Assembly: GCA_950295325.1 (NCBI GenBank) | Contig: OX485803.1 | Location: forward strand, 77,637,554 to 77,701,553 | Direction of reading: 5' to 3' | Origin: Polytrichum commune | Lineage: Eukaryota > Streptophyta > Polytrichopsida > Polytrichales > Polytrichaceae | DNA: 64,000 nt | In this document: piece after piece, positions 1 to 10,610 of the stretch | How positions within the stretch are numbered: the stretch's first letter is position 1 | Layout: each line of letters starts with the position of its first letter | Program-made: the position numbers and the translations under genes | The notes under the pieces: generated by a model | The model's database searches: none | Seen by the model: the letters and a program-made list of their open reading frames with translations, nothing else | Told to the model about the DNA's origin: nothing

Positions 1-3000
1 ACAATACTTCTGCCAAGAAGATGTGATTTAGGGGCTCTTTGGGTGTAAACACTGCATACAATCGAAATGCAAAAGCACAGTAATTGGTTAGAGGATGATT
101 TGACAGACCGTTCAATATCTGCACACTAAAAGTTGTGTGATGATGAATACTCACCAAATTTATCAACTGGGGCAACAACTGTGCCCCGAAGCAAGAGTGA
201 TAACTGCCAAAATGATGCAGCCAAGTCAGTTATTAACACCAAATATAAAGTCTCCGAAAGACCTAACCACAATATCACAATCCAAAAATAGTGAATTTCA
301 ATTTAGCAAGCCCATTTATCAAACTATCCAATATCCAAAGTCGTAATAGTCCACCGGCATATATGATGTCACAAATGCGCCAAAGACAGATAACAGTAAG
401 ACAATATTGTGACCACAAACCTTGGAAAGAAAAGAGTCTCGGAAGATACGACCTCTCTCTTTTAGTTTTATTGCATCCAAGTTTCTGAGAACATATTCCA
501 CCAAAAATTGCAATTCAAAAACAATAAGGTAGCTACCACTAACGGTCACAAACGTCTCGATAACATGTTTAATGAAGAAAAATATAGACATCCCTCGAAG
601 GACTTCTGAGAAGTCTGTATGCAATAATTCTTATCATGGTCAGTCAACCCAGATGCCAGATGCCACAACACTCTCAAAAAGGACCATCTCAGAATTCTAA
701 TCCACAACTGGAGTGCCAAACTGATTATTTGCATGAGGAAAAAGTGCATCAAAGTAGCAAAATTAAAAGTTTGAGAATGATGAGTACCCAAGCTCCTGGA
801 CAGTTTGATGTAGTTTGAAGCTCGCATTTCTGTATTCTCTATCTAGTAGAGGAACAATTGTCGGCACATTGTCCATATACCTTCACTCACATAGAACAAA
901 TCATGCCTTCAGTAACAGACTGGGATCTCCCAATAAAACATCTTCAATGGCTACACAGAACTTTGAATTTTTCTTAATGCAGGAGGTGAAAACCTTGTGA
1001 AAGGAAAAAATGATTTCAAATCATAAGTTGGTAAGTAAATCACTGAACCATCTGTATCCTCCATAACCTCCAGACCAACATCTAGAAGAGCTGAGATGTT
1101 CTGCACACTGCTTGTGACTTTAAGGCAGCACCTTGAGTTCATTAGACGGAACACCATTTGGTATTCCAGATGTAAATTAAACAAGGTTCAACACTTGCAG
1201 TTTCAAGAGTTGGAGTGATGGAACATTACTGGCGCTGAAGTAGTTGTTCAAGGAAACATCTGAGTCGGCTCACTCCAACTCGTTCCTCCTCATCCTTTGA
1301 CAATGGGCGGTCTAGCTTTTCCTCCAATGCAGCAACATCCTGTGCTTCTTGTGATGCTACAGCCTGGATGTTGCATACATTATACTCATATACATGCAAT
1401 AGGCATAATCATGTTCAGGTATTGCAAATAGTGCACACAAGCTACAATGGCCTTGATTTCCAAAAAAAAAAAGAAATTGGTCCTTAAATGCAATGAATGT
1501 TTACCTCACGGAAGTGATCATTTGAGCAATATACAGAATCACGGTTGGCACCAACTCTACCCGATGGGACAGAAGTAAAGAAGGGAGAGCCACCCAGAAT
1601 GTTTCCATCAAGTAAACGATGGGAAGGCCTCAAGAAAAGCTCCACATCTGCATGACACGCAAATTGAGGGATACGTGTATCTAGCTTTGTTGACACAATG
1701 ACAGTCCGTGAGAGCTCCGGATCAATCTGCACCCTTGTGAGGCCACACATTAATGATATCATTCTCAAGGAAACACAACAATGAGAAAGAAGTTCCAGAA
1801 AAAGTACGCAGCCAGCAGATTGCTGGGAAATTCTTCACTAGGTCCAGTTCAAAGCATAATGCAATGCATACCAATCTCATCCAGAACAGATGCCACCTTG
1901 TGCAACATCTGTATCCTACATGTTTGTGCCCGTATGTCCTATTTAAAAACCTAACCCATTTCTTAAACCTTGAACCTTGAATTTGATTACAAGTGTATGC
2001 TATACCTGCATTACAATCTGCCGAGTGGTGGCATTGCTCCAGTCACTACAATCCTCAAGACACAGGATAATAAACTCCTTGTGCTCCATTTTCGAGCACA
2101 CCAGTGCCTCTACAGCACGGGCTTGAACCTGTCCCCAAGAACATCAACTTGCATGAGGTACATCAAGTTACGGTGAGATTTTTTGACATGAACCTTTCTT
2201 GTATGCACCCACTAAAATGCAAGTGGAAGGCAGCAAACAAACCAGCTGAGAGTTCAGATGTGAAGTTAACTGCAGGGGCTTCTACTACACCTGTAGAGAG
2301 TGATTCTTCTGGCCTGGAGCTGCTGCAATAAGACCTGGGGTGTCAATTATGGTCAAATTTGGACAATACTTGTACTCAATTTTGACTATGATTTCCTTAG
2401 CCCAAAACTGGCAAGCTTCCCGCTCTAGGCGTATATTCTCCATCTCAATATAAGCCTGCCAGTGCATTGACATGGGGTTAGAGCTATCAGTTAGGATGAG
2501 CACTCCCTCCACATCTGTGTACCCATTGGGCAGAGAAACATGTTGTGGTTGGCTTGCCATTAATATGGATTTGCCTGGGTAACCTAAGATCACTCATAGG
2601 TTACTGATGTTTAGATAAACATCCAGCACACCCTTTGCCCAATTTCACAATGATGTTCTGAACCCGTTTCTGGATGCCCACTGCTTCCTAGATGAAGCTG
2701 TAGAAATCGGCATACTTAAATAATCACGATTCCTCATTCCGGCTCTAGGTGCACAAAACCTTCCAGATTTTCACAATTTCCCCTGATAACCTTACATGGT
2801 GATTTCCTCCACTTGACTAAAGCCCATACACTTACAGTGCTCTACACCTCAGGAACTCTTCCATGAACGCCGCTGCTCCAGTAACTTCCCTTGCACCAGC
2901 CACCAACTGCAGGCACAAGGGGATGGTGCAGGCCATACTAGGCAGCATTTATTCTGCAAGTTTGTATGACATGCAGACAAAACAGTCGACATACTGAAGC

Positions 3001-4243
3001 GTACCTGCAGATCCTCTAAGCTTCTCTCCTCCTCACGGGGAGGGCGGTCATCGGTAATTAAGAAGCAGCGTGGCTCACCACACACCGCATTGTACTTCAT
3101 GTGCAGGGTGATGGGCCGCCGTGTCTTAGTACCTCCACCCACATGGTTGAACTGGAACCCCATGAGAGCTTCCACCAAAGCACTCTTGCCTACCACATTC
3201 CACAAACGTAGACGAAAAGCTACCAAAAGTTAGTGTAAGTAATAAGGACACACACATCCACATGTGCACAAACAAATAGGCACTGCAAGGAAACCATCAA
3301 GTCCTGCAATGTGCTAAACACCAACAATTTGAGAAGAATTGGCCCTGATGTCTGTATTTGGCAAATCGAAAATCTCTTACCATCCGTCTGATGCCCAACA
3401 ACCACAATTGCTGGGGCATCAAATGGCTTGTGAAAGTCTTGCGCCAAACTATGCAGGTCATTGTATGCTTCATACAGCTTTTCATTACCCACTGCGGGAT
3501 AGTAAGTACTCCCCGTGGACTCATCATGCCCAGACTCTTTCGGGTCACCATAAGTAGGACCATTTGAATGGTTACTATGGGCGGGTGCCTGCCCGTGGGT
3601 TTTGGTTTTCGTTGGCTTCTGAATTGAGCCTTGCTGAAAATTGTGCTGTGAAAATAGGGTGGGATGATGATGAGAGCTCAAGGAGGTATTGTACATCCCA
3701 AACCCAGAAACCAACCCTGCAATGCAACACGCATGCATTATAAAACTTGATGCGGATTCTGCTACCTATCCATCATGTTCCCCTACCTAACCATCCCTCT
3801 CTTGCTCTTTACACTCATGACAGATAGACGGCGGAAGGTTTTGCAGGTATCCTAGTCATAATCAATCAAATTGATCCCCGTATGTTGTTTCTAAAATACA
3901 AGCCCAAAAGACTGGATGGTTCCAAATGAAGAATGAATTGCTCACTTGGGGACACTACCCTTGGAGCAGAGAATGTGTTGCGAGCAATCGAGGGGGTTTC
4001 CCTTGATGCATTGAAGGAAGAAGGTGGGTTAGAAGAAAGTGAGGGAGACACAGGTTGGGGAATCTTCTTTGCCCACGAGGAGGAAGACGGAGAAAAGCTG
4101 GGAGAGCCGGTGGTTTCCCCAGAGTAGCTTGAGGGTTTTGCAGTGCTGCTCTGGGAGGCTATTGTGGTGCCTGCCTGAGAGGTAATCCACCGCTCCGCAG
4201 CAACACCCGGCGCCCGCCCTTCAACGTCACCAGCACCATCCAT
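1..4243 (-). CDS. DRP5B: DRP5B/ARC5-like chloroplast-division dynamin, 5' part of gene
   Basis: Plant dynamin-related GTPase that, in the characterised family, assembles at the outer face of the chloroplast division ring and constricts it. Exons traced on the minus strand: 4243-3946, 3716-3381, 3189-3005, 2455-2291, 2128-2006, 1726-1505, 1363-1230, then 484-421, 203-155 and perhaps 51-1, with GT-AG borders. Phases agree for the first seven and for 484-421 to 203-155. GTPase motifs are visible: P-loop GHQTDG/KS (about residues 207-214, split by an intron), TRRPI, IIDTPGL (D about 311) and VSTKLDT. The order and wording match ARC5 closely from LYEAYNDL onward. The start ATG at 4243 gives an unusually long Ser/Pro-rich N-terminus (about 190 residues before LYEAYN; Arabidopsis has about 45). 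The middle domain between 1230 and 484 does not read through: a peptide EYQMVFRLMNS near 1170-1138 sits where the family has EYRSTVRKL, but no acceptor joins it in frame. The C-terminal half and PH-like region lie beyond the left edge. Confidence 0.9.
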
Positions 4244-4600
4244 CGCTTCCTTCGTCTTACCTTAACTTACACGTCTCCCCACACACACACAGCATTCAGA
4301 GGGGAACATAACACCAAAACAAGCAGGAAGTCGAGCCTTTGGAGGACTGGTAATCAAGCCTTCAAGCGCTGCGAAGTGAGCAGACAGTCGGATAGTGGTC
4401 ACCACTTTCCCCTAATTCTCCAAACAACCAAAGAAAGACAAGTGCATCGATCCAGTAAGTCAAGTCCCAATGTGAGATAGAGATTTCTTAGAATGGGGGC
4501 GCTAGAAGCAGAGAGGAAGGGGGGAAAGGAAAAGAAAAATCTGCATTGGTTGTCGCTTCATTTAACCATATGAACCAAAAGCAGCAAGTGCTATGTTGGG
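4244..4600 (-). promoter_or_regulatory. Upstream region of DRP5B-like gene
   Basis: This is the stretch between the ATG at 4243 and the start of a dispersed repeat at about 4600. It should hold the 5' UTR and proximal promoter of the DRP5B-like gene. It includes a short CA run (about 4277-4292) and a purine-rich stretch (about 4500-4540). I see no convincing TATA box at a fixed distance, so the transcription start cannot be placed. The repeat copy begins only about 360 bases from the start codon and may contribute promoter sequence. Confidence 0.4.
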
Positions 4601-5150
4601 AGCTGTTGATGAGGCTGAAGGCGGACGCTAAACCTTCCCCTATGAACATCATTCATGGGGAGGTGGATAGGTGCCGGGGCTCGTGATCTAGCACCTTGGG
4701 TAGCCCCCAAAACAAATCTGAAATTCTCAAATTGCGACTGCAAATTGTTGTCTACCCTGCCTGAGTTCGGAAAAAAGATTGTCCTTGCATTCTTGAAGGT
4801 TGCTTCTCCATATAACCATGTTGAGTGCACTTCATCTCCAAGGTTCAAAATCCAATGTATATGTTCACTTCCACTTAGTATATAATTAACTGGGATTTCA
4901 TTTACGATGAGAAATTGTTAATAAAGCATGTAATGAACTTGGAAGTCAAAAATATTATAGAATCCTCATTAGCACTAAGGTTATAATTTTTGTGACTTAC
5001 CATTTGAAAGGGTCTTTGTCATTCTAAAATGAAACTAAAATTAGTGTTTTATTTTGAGTATGTTTACATTATAATATTATAGCTAATGCCTTGTACTTTC
5101 ACGAGTCTTCATACACATTCAAACTAATTAAGAGTGATTAAATGTAGTTG
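4600..5150 (-). repeat. Dispersed repeat family A, copy 1 (minus orientation, diverged)
   Basis: Roughly 500-bp interspersed repeat found at least six times in this window (also 7490-7797 plus 10383-10610, 29075-29500, 31690-31967 plus 32378-32604, 33985-34462, part at 35700-35830). Shared blocks read on the minus strand are: a TTTGAATGYGTATGAATAC start, an AATGACAAAG block, a GGAAGTGAACATATA block, and a CTTTCAAGAATGCAAG block followed by TTCGAAGTTGGG. The nature is unknown. Length and single-copy dispersal would fit a solo LTR or a non-autonomous retroelement, but I see no coding capacity and no clear target duplication. This copy is the most diverged and sits just upstream of the DRP5B-like gene. 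Confidence 0.7.
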
Positions 5151-7490
5151 TGTTTATTACGGGTCAAGTGGTCGCATAGCATGACCTCTATGCACACATG
5201 ACAAGCCCATTGTGTAGGCACCGTGTCACAAATAAAATGTGTGGAGGCTCCGACATAATACGTAAGGCCATGGATTTGCCAATTTTGCTTCATTGAATTG
5301 TATATAAGACATTGGCAGCAAGTGTGGCATCATGTCATTTGTGGTCTAAAATTCTCACAATCATGAGATGTTAGGCAATATTATAATGAGATATTCAAGG
5401 AGCACTTTATTCCATTCAAAAGGTAGGACATGACCAAGATAGGTAGCACAAATAGATGCCCCTATGTAATCATGATGGATTGTGTGAACTTTGATTTAGA
5501 ATTATTATTAAAAACAAAACAATTGTGATTCAAATATCTTGAATTGTACAGCTTCCAAATCCACCTAAATTGCTAATCCAATGATATAATCGGCATGTAA
5601 ATTTGGATCACTCTAATTAAATGGCCAAACTTGGCAGTGGGTCACTTAGTGCATTTTACAAATGATGTGTGACATAATATAGGCAAGATTAATTTCATTT
5701 GAAATACAAATTATAAAGGAATTCCAAATGATGAAATATTCATTAAAAGTAATCAATCTCATTTTAAGTAAAGTTGATAGGTATAAAATGTGGGACATTA
5801 CTTTATAGTGGAGCCAATATAGGGGTTGAAGTTTAGGATCCTAGGGTTTATGATTAGTATGATCAAGAATTGGGAGCTAGGGGATCTTGATTTCGCAAGA
5901 TGTTGTCAAATTTTGAAGTTGTCATTTTTTTGTACCCATATAGGTTTTTGTCTATGCTTAAGCAGACACTCCTACCAACAAATTAAACCTTAATTGGAGT
6001 TAATGTTTTTGGTCTTCCACATTTTTTGACAATTCTAGCTTCAAGTGTGTTCAAAAAACACACTCGATGATCATACCTAAGATTTAACATAGTATCATGA
6101 TTTGCTATGGTAGGGAGTTTAGGCTTCAAATATAATATGCCAACCTTAATCTAGTCAATCGATCTTTAGATAAAGTTGGATTGCCATTCAATTGACTAAT
6201 AAGTGTACTTTTGAAAATTCGAGACTCGCTTACCTCTACATAAGCTACAATAGACTTTACATTAGATTGAGAGGACATATCAACATTTTCATCTTCATCA
6301 ATAAGAACATCCAAGGCATGTCAAAGCTGACTTTGCAACTCCACATGTTCATGTAAATCATTTTCAACCTGCAATTGCATCAATTCCATCTATGTGACAA
6401 CATCCTCACACATGTTTGAATTGTCTTCTCCAACACTATAATTTTCCTTGTCACCACCTTGTGCACTAGAATCATCAATCAATGTGTGATCATAATCATA
6501 CTTCTCATCCTCCTTCATATTTCCAAATAAATGAGCCTATCATACAAATACAAATGTTGTATATTTTCTAGAGGTCATCGATACATGTACATAACTACAA
6601 GTTATGATTTGTGTAGTATATGTATATGTAATACGATTTTTATTTTTTTTAATTAAGAGCCCTTTTGTACACTGATATGAAAAGTGCACCCCCATGATTC
6701 AACTACACTTACCCCTTGAAGGCCAAATGATTTATTTTGAAAACTAAAATGACTTAAGATGAATATTTTTCAAGGTGCAGAGTTCTTTATTACATCCAAA
6801 TGGCTCTGAGCTAAATTGTGCACCTTAGGATACCAAAAAAACCATATATACGATGTGGCATTATAACCCTCTAGGGGTTAAGGTTGATTCACAGTGGATG
6901 TTAACCCACCCCCCGTTAGTTTAATGCGCTTAATTGCACTTAATTGCACTTAATCATGCTTAATTGGTTTGAATATGTATGAATACTTCAGACCTTGGAC
7001 GGCTGTCAAAATAACTACAATCAACTAGATTTTTTCCAATACATTTTAGGGAACAACCAGAGTAAACTAGAAAAATTTAAACCAATTTGAAGAACAATTA
7101 TAGTTAACTAGAAAAATTTCAAGCATTTTTCTATATTCGAAGAAGTTCGCATCTCGATTTGTTTTAATTGAGAGTCCTTCATATGCTCAAGCCACTGAGG
7201 ATCATCAAGAAACGCCTTCATACAATCACTCACAGTGTTGGGTTCCGGAACAATCTCCATATACACCAATGACACTACAACACTACAACATAATTACATG
7301 AACAAGCTAAACTCAACTTTAGTTTACTAGATATCTAGTTAACTAGATATAACTATAGTTAACTTCATTTTTTGACAAAGTCAAATCGCAAACAACTCTA
7401 GTTACGAAAAGCAACCAGTTAACTAATAGTTGAATTAGTTGGTTAGTTGTCCAAGGTCTAGAATACTTGTAGAAACTTAGGCCTTGTGCT
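5150..7490. other. AT-rich intergenic DNA, no gene supported
   Basis: AT-rich sequence without a credible gene. On the minus strand at 6314-6126 a short open stretch includes STLISQLNGNPTLSKDRL, which resembles a segment seen in some copia-type retrotransposon polyproteins, but it is isolated and too short to call. At 7319-7362 there is a run of overlapping short palindromes built from AACTAG and TAGTTAAC. Nothing else stands out. Confidence 0.4.
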
Positions 7491-7797
7491 TAATTACGTT
7501 CAATTATAATTATTTACGCTTAATTAGTTTGAATGTGTATGAATACTTGTGATAGTAGAGGGCATCAACTAAAATATTTTAAAGTAACTATACTAAAAAT
7601 AGTACACTAATTTAGCTTTCATGATAGAATGACAAAGAACATTTCAAATGGTAAGTAACAAAACATTGTAACCTCAATACTAATGAGTATTTTGAAATAT
7701 TTTTGATTTCCAAGATAATTGCATTATTTATTAGCAGTTTCACTTTGAGAATGAAATCCCAATCAATTGCTTGTTTACTAAGTGGAAGTGAACATAT
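7490..7797 (+). repeat. Family A repeat, copy 2, left half
   Basis: Begins with GTTTGAATGTGTATGAATAC and runs through AGAATGACAAAGAAC to GGAAGTGAACATAT, the same order as other family A copies. It stops at 7797 where a LINE is inserted. The matching right half resumes at 10383. The 15 bases 7783-7797 (TGGAAGTGAACATAT) are repeated exactly at 10383-10397. Confidence 0.75.
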
Positions 7798-10382
7798 CTA
7801 AGGATATTAGGATATCTTATGATATCCACACAAGAACGTAACCCCGATAAAGACATACTCACAAACAAACTAACCATACAAATACAAGAATCGGTGTCCA
7901 ACATATACGACCACAACAGGAACTACATAACCACCCTTAGTACCGAAAGGCTAAAATGGCTATGGAACCGTTTCTCCCACAACAACCTCCCACACCTAAT
8001 TAACTTCCTCTAACCCCCACCACAAAACTTTGAAACCGAAATATTATGGCTTATCCAAAGATACATAACCATACTCCCCAAGAATAAAACCAAATAATAT
8101 ACAACCAACCAACCTACACCACACACTACACCCGGACATCACCAAACTATTTATAGATTCCTTTAAAATAACGCACTCATACTATTCATCTCCCTTTACC
8201 TGCCCCACCCAACTTACGCAATATAACTCACCCCACAACAGAGACATACTATTCGGCTCTATGGGACACGCGAAATCCTCCCGATGGAAAGGAATAGGCC
8301 TAGCGTTCCCCCACGGACCACAACACGACCCTAGAAGCCATACATTGGGCTAGAATGGCAGCAAAGGAAGATACACAAACAATCACCATCCTAATAATTA
8401 ACTACAATGATTAGACATCACAACATCTATCACTTAGAGTAGATGCCAGCAAACACACAATAGCAACAATTCCCCCACACACTATACACTATGACCCCGC
8501 ACCGGGGTGGCCAAAATACTACCAATACATAGAGCCATCACTCACACCAAATGAATAATTTGCATACACAATCAAAAATACCCAACAATGAACATACAAA
8601 CCCCGCACGAACTACAAAACGCCCTAAAGAAAACATTAAACACACACATAGACACCTACCCCATCATACCTAACCTAACGCACTACAATGTTAAATTCTC
8701 TAAAGCATGGAAAAATGCCCCCAAAACAAAACCCCCATCAAAGGACACCAATACAACACCCTTACCCGATTCATCCACATTCATCCACTTAAATTTCAAC
8801 CACAACAATGCATATATACAAACAAGTCATTTATTGCACCCCCCACAAAACCCGAAGGCCAAATAGAGGGTAACACCATAGGGTCAGGAATATACAGCCC
8901 CAACAACAACATCCACATATCACAGAGATTACCAAGATACCAAAACATCCTAAGAGCAAAACTCAATGCAATACTCAATGCTATTAAAACAATACAAACC
9001 ACCCAGATAAACACACACGTATTTACAAACAACCTCAACAACATATTCTTAATCAACAACCACATATAACACCCAATGTCACAACATCATCATCCAAACA
9101 AATTACTCATAGCGGCCATTATACGACAAATTTACTGGACCCCACACACAATCCACATAAAGTACGAGCACACTCACGCATTATCGGAATTGAAATAGTT
9201 GACACTCTTGCCAATGAGGGGACTATTAAAGATAAACCAATCAATACACCACACATACATACAACTCACCCTACCCCCTATTGGCTAGCCAGTTGCCCAA
9301 CTGCCACACATGATGGAACCATACGCAACCTCCGCACAATCATAACCAAAGAGCATGGAACGTGGGAAATTGCAATAGCCCAAAACAAATTCCAATATGT
9401 CGACAAATGGTTATCCAACGACCAAATAAACCAAAAACTCTCCAATCATTTTTGGAATAATGAAATGTGACAAACGCACAAATCTCCCAAACATTAAAAT
9501 TTAGATATGCTCAATACATGGGTAACCATAGGAAACATATCTTTTGGCCCCTCACACACCAAAACCCCAACTATACACTATGCCATAAAAACGATAGAGA
9601 CACATGGCCACGCCTCCTTTCAACATGTTAAAACCCATAGCTAAAAGGCCTAAGAATTGCAAGACACAACAAAGCGGTACACCTTATCACTCAAACACTC
9701 CAAGCCAATAAAAACACCAGGTTCTTTACACTAGCAACGCATGAAAAATTAACAATAAAACACCCGACCAAACAATCCTAGATTGTTTACTTAAATGCAC
9801 ATGCCCACAAACACAATGCAAATGTCATGCCAAACTTAGACCATACATCCTATGCATAATCAGAGCCCCAAATCAAACACAAACATCTAGGACACCCTCC
9901 CCCACACGCACACTCCAATTCACGTACTGCCATGACAAATTCCCTAAACAAGCCCTCATGCACAAACATACCAGACATGATCCAGTTTTTAACACCATAC
10001 AAAACAATGGATGGAAGACCAACCCCCTCATTACCATGACAGCAGGAGTTAGAGAAACCATACATGAACATTCTATAGATAAGCTAACCAAACTAAAAAT
10101 CCCTAAAACCAACATCAAATTCCTAATGAAAAACCTACACCAAAACACCATCATGTATCTCACATACCTAGTCCTCAACAAAAGAAAACTAGACAACAAA
10201 CAAAAACCTGTCCCCCCACCTTAAAGAAAAAAGAGAAAACTATTAAACCATTAGAACCCACCTCCTAAAGGAAGCACAACTCTTTATGTCGCATCACGGA
10301 ACATTGTGATCAACACAAGGCCAACATGCTCACATTCATGCCGGTACCTTGATACGGGCGTATTACTTTTTTATTTTTTATT
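7798..10382 (+). mobile_element. 5'-truncated LINE (non-LTR retrotransposon) with 15-bp target duplication
   Basis: Insertion of about 2585 bp splitting a family A repeat. The exact 15-bp direct repeat TGGAAGTGAACATAT on both sides is the kind of target-site duplication made by LINE integration. The inside is C- and A-rich, unlike the flanks, and contains plus-strand remnants of a LINE ORF2: an RNase H domain near 8850-9230 and a C-terminal region to the stop near 10224. The 5' part (endonuclease and reverse transcriptase) is absent, as expected from 5' truncation. The 3' end (about 10365-10382) is T-rich rather than a clean poly(A), so the exact tail is unclear. Confidence 0.8.
7819..10224 (+). 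pseudogene. LINE ORF2 C-terminal remnant: RNase H plus Cys/His and nuclease-like tail
   Basis: Reading fragments in order gives a decayed LINE polyprotein end. ISTERLKWLWNRF-type sequence (7819-8013) precedes the RNase H domain. That domain shows IGSGIYSP near 8880, RLPRYQNILRAKLNAIL (E to K at a usual acidic position), VFTNNLNNI (usual D to N) and, in another frame, HKVRAH...IG near 9155-9195. So the RNase H active-site residues are largely lost. After it, TATHDGTIRNLRT and KWLSNDQINQKLSNHFW (9300-9450), then a Cys-rich stretch near 9570-9625, then LRPYILCII and LQFTYCHDKF (9835-9945), ending in KRKLDNKQKPVPPP. Several stops and frame changes interrupt it, so it is dead. The family name is not known to me. 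Confidence 0.75.
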
Positions 10383-10610
10383 TGGAAGTGAACATATATA
10401 TTGGATTTTGGACCTTGACGATGAGTGCACTCAATATGGATATTGTGAACAAGCAACCTTCAAAAATGCAAAGACATTTTTTTTGGAAGTTGGGCGGAAT
10501 GAGTAGCAATTTTCATAATAACTTCAAAAAACCATTTTTGGGGCTTGGTCCCTTATCCAAGTAGAGACCCCTCCCCTTGAAAGTTTGCAGGGGGAGGGTT
10601 AACATCTGCC
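10383..10610 (+). repeat. Family A repeat, copy 2, right half
   Basis: Continues the repeat interrupted at 7797: GGAAGTGAACATATATATTGG, then GTGCACTCAATATGG, then CTTCAAAAATGCAAAG and TTGGAAGTTGGG, ending in a G-rich stretch and TTAACATCTGCC near 10605, which matches the end of the other copies. Confidence 0.75.

Noticed and set aside
6126-6314. Copia-type retrotransposon
   Set aside because: A single short peptide resemblance with no LTRs, no pol motifs and no continuation in neighbouring frames.
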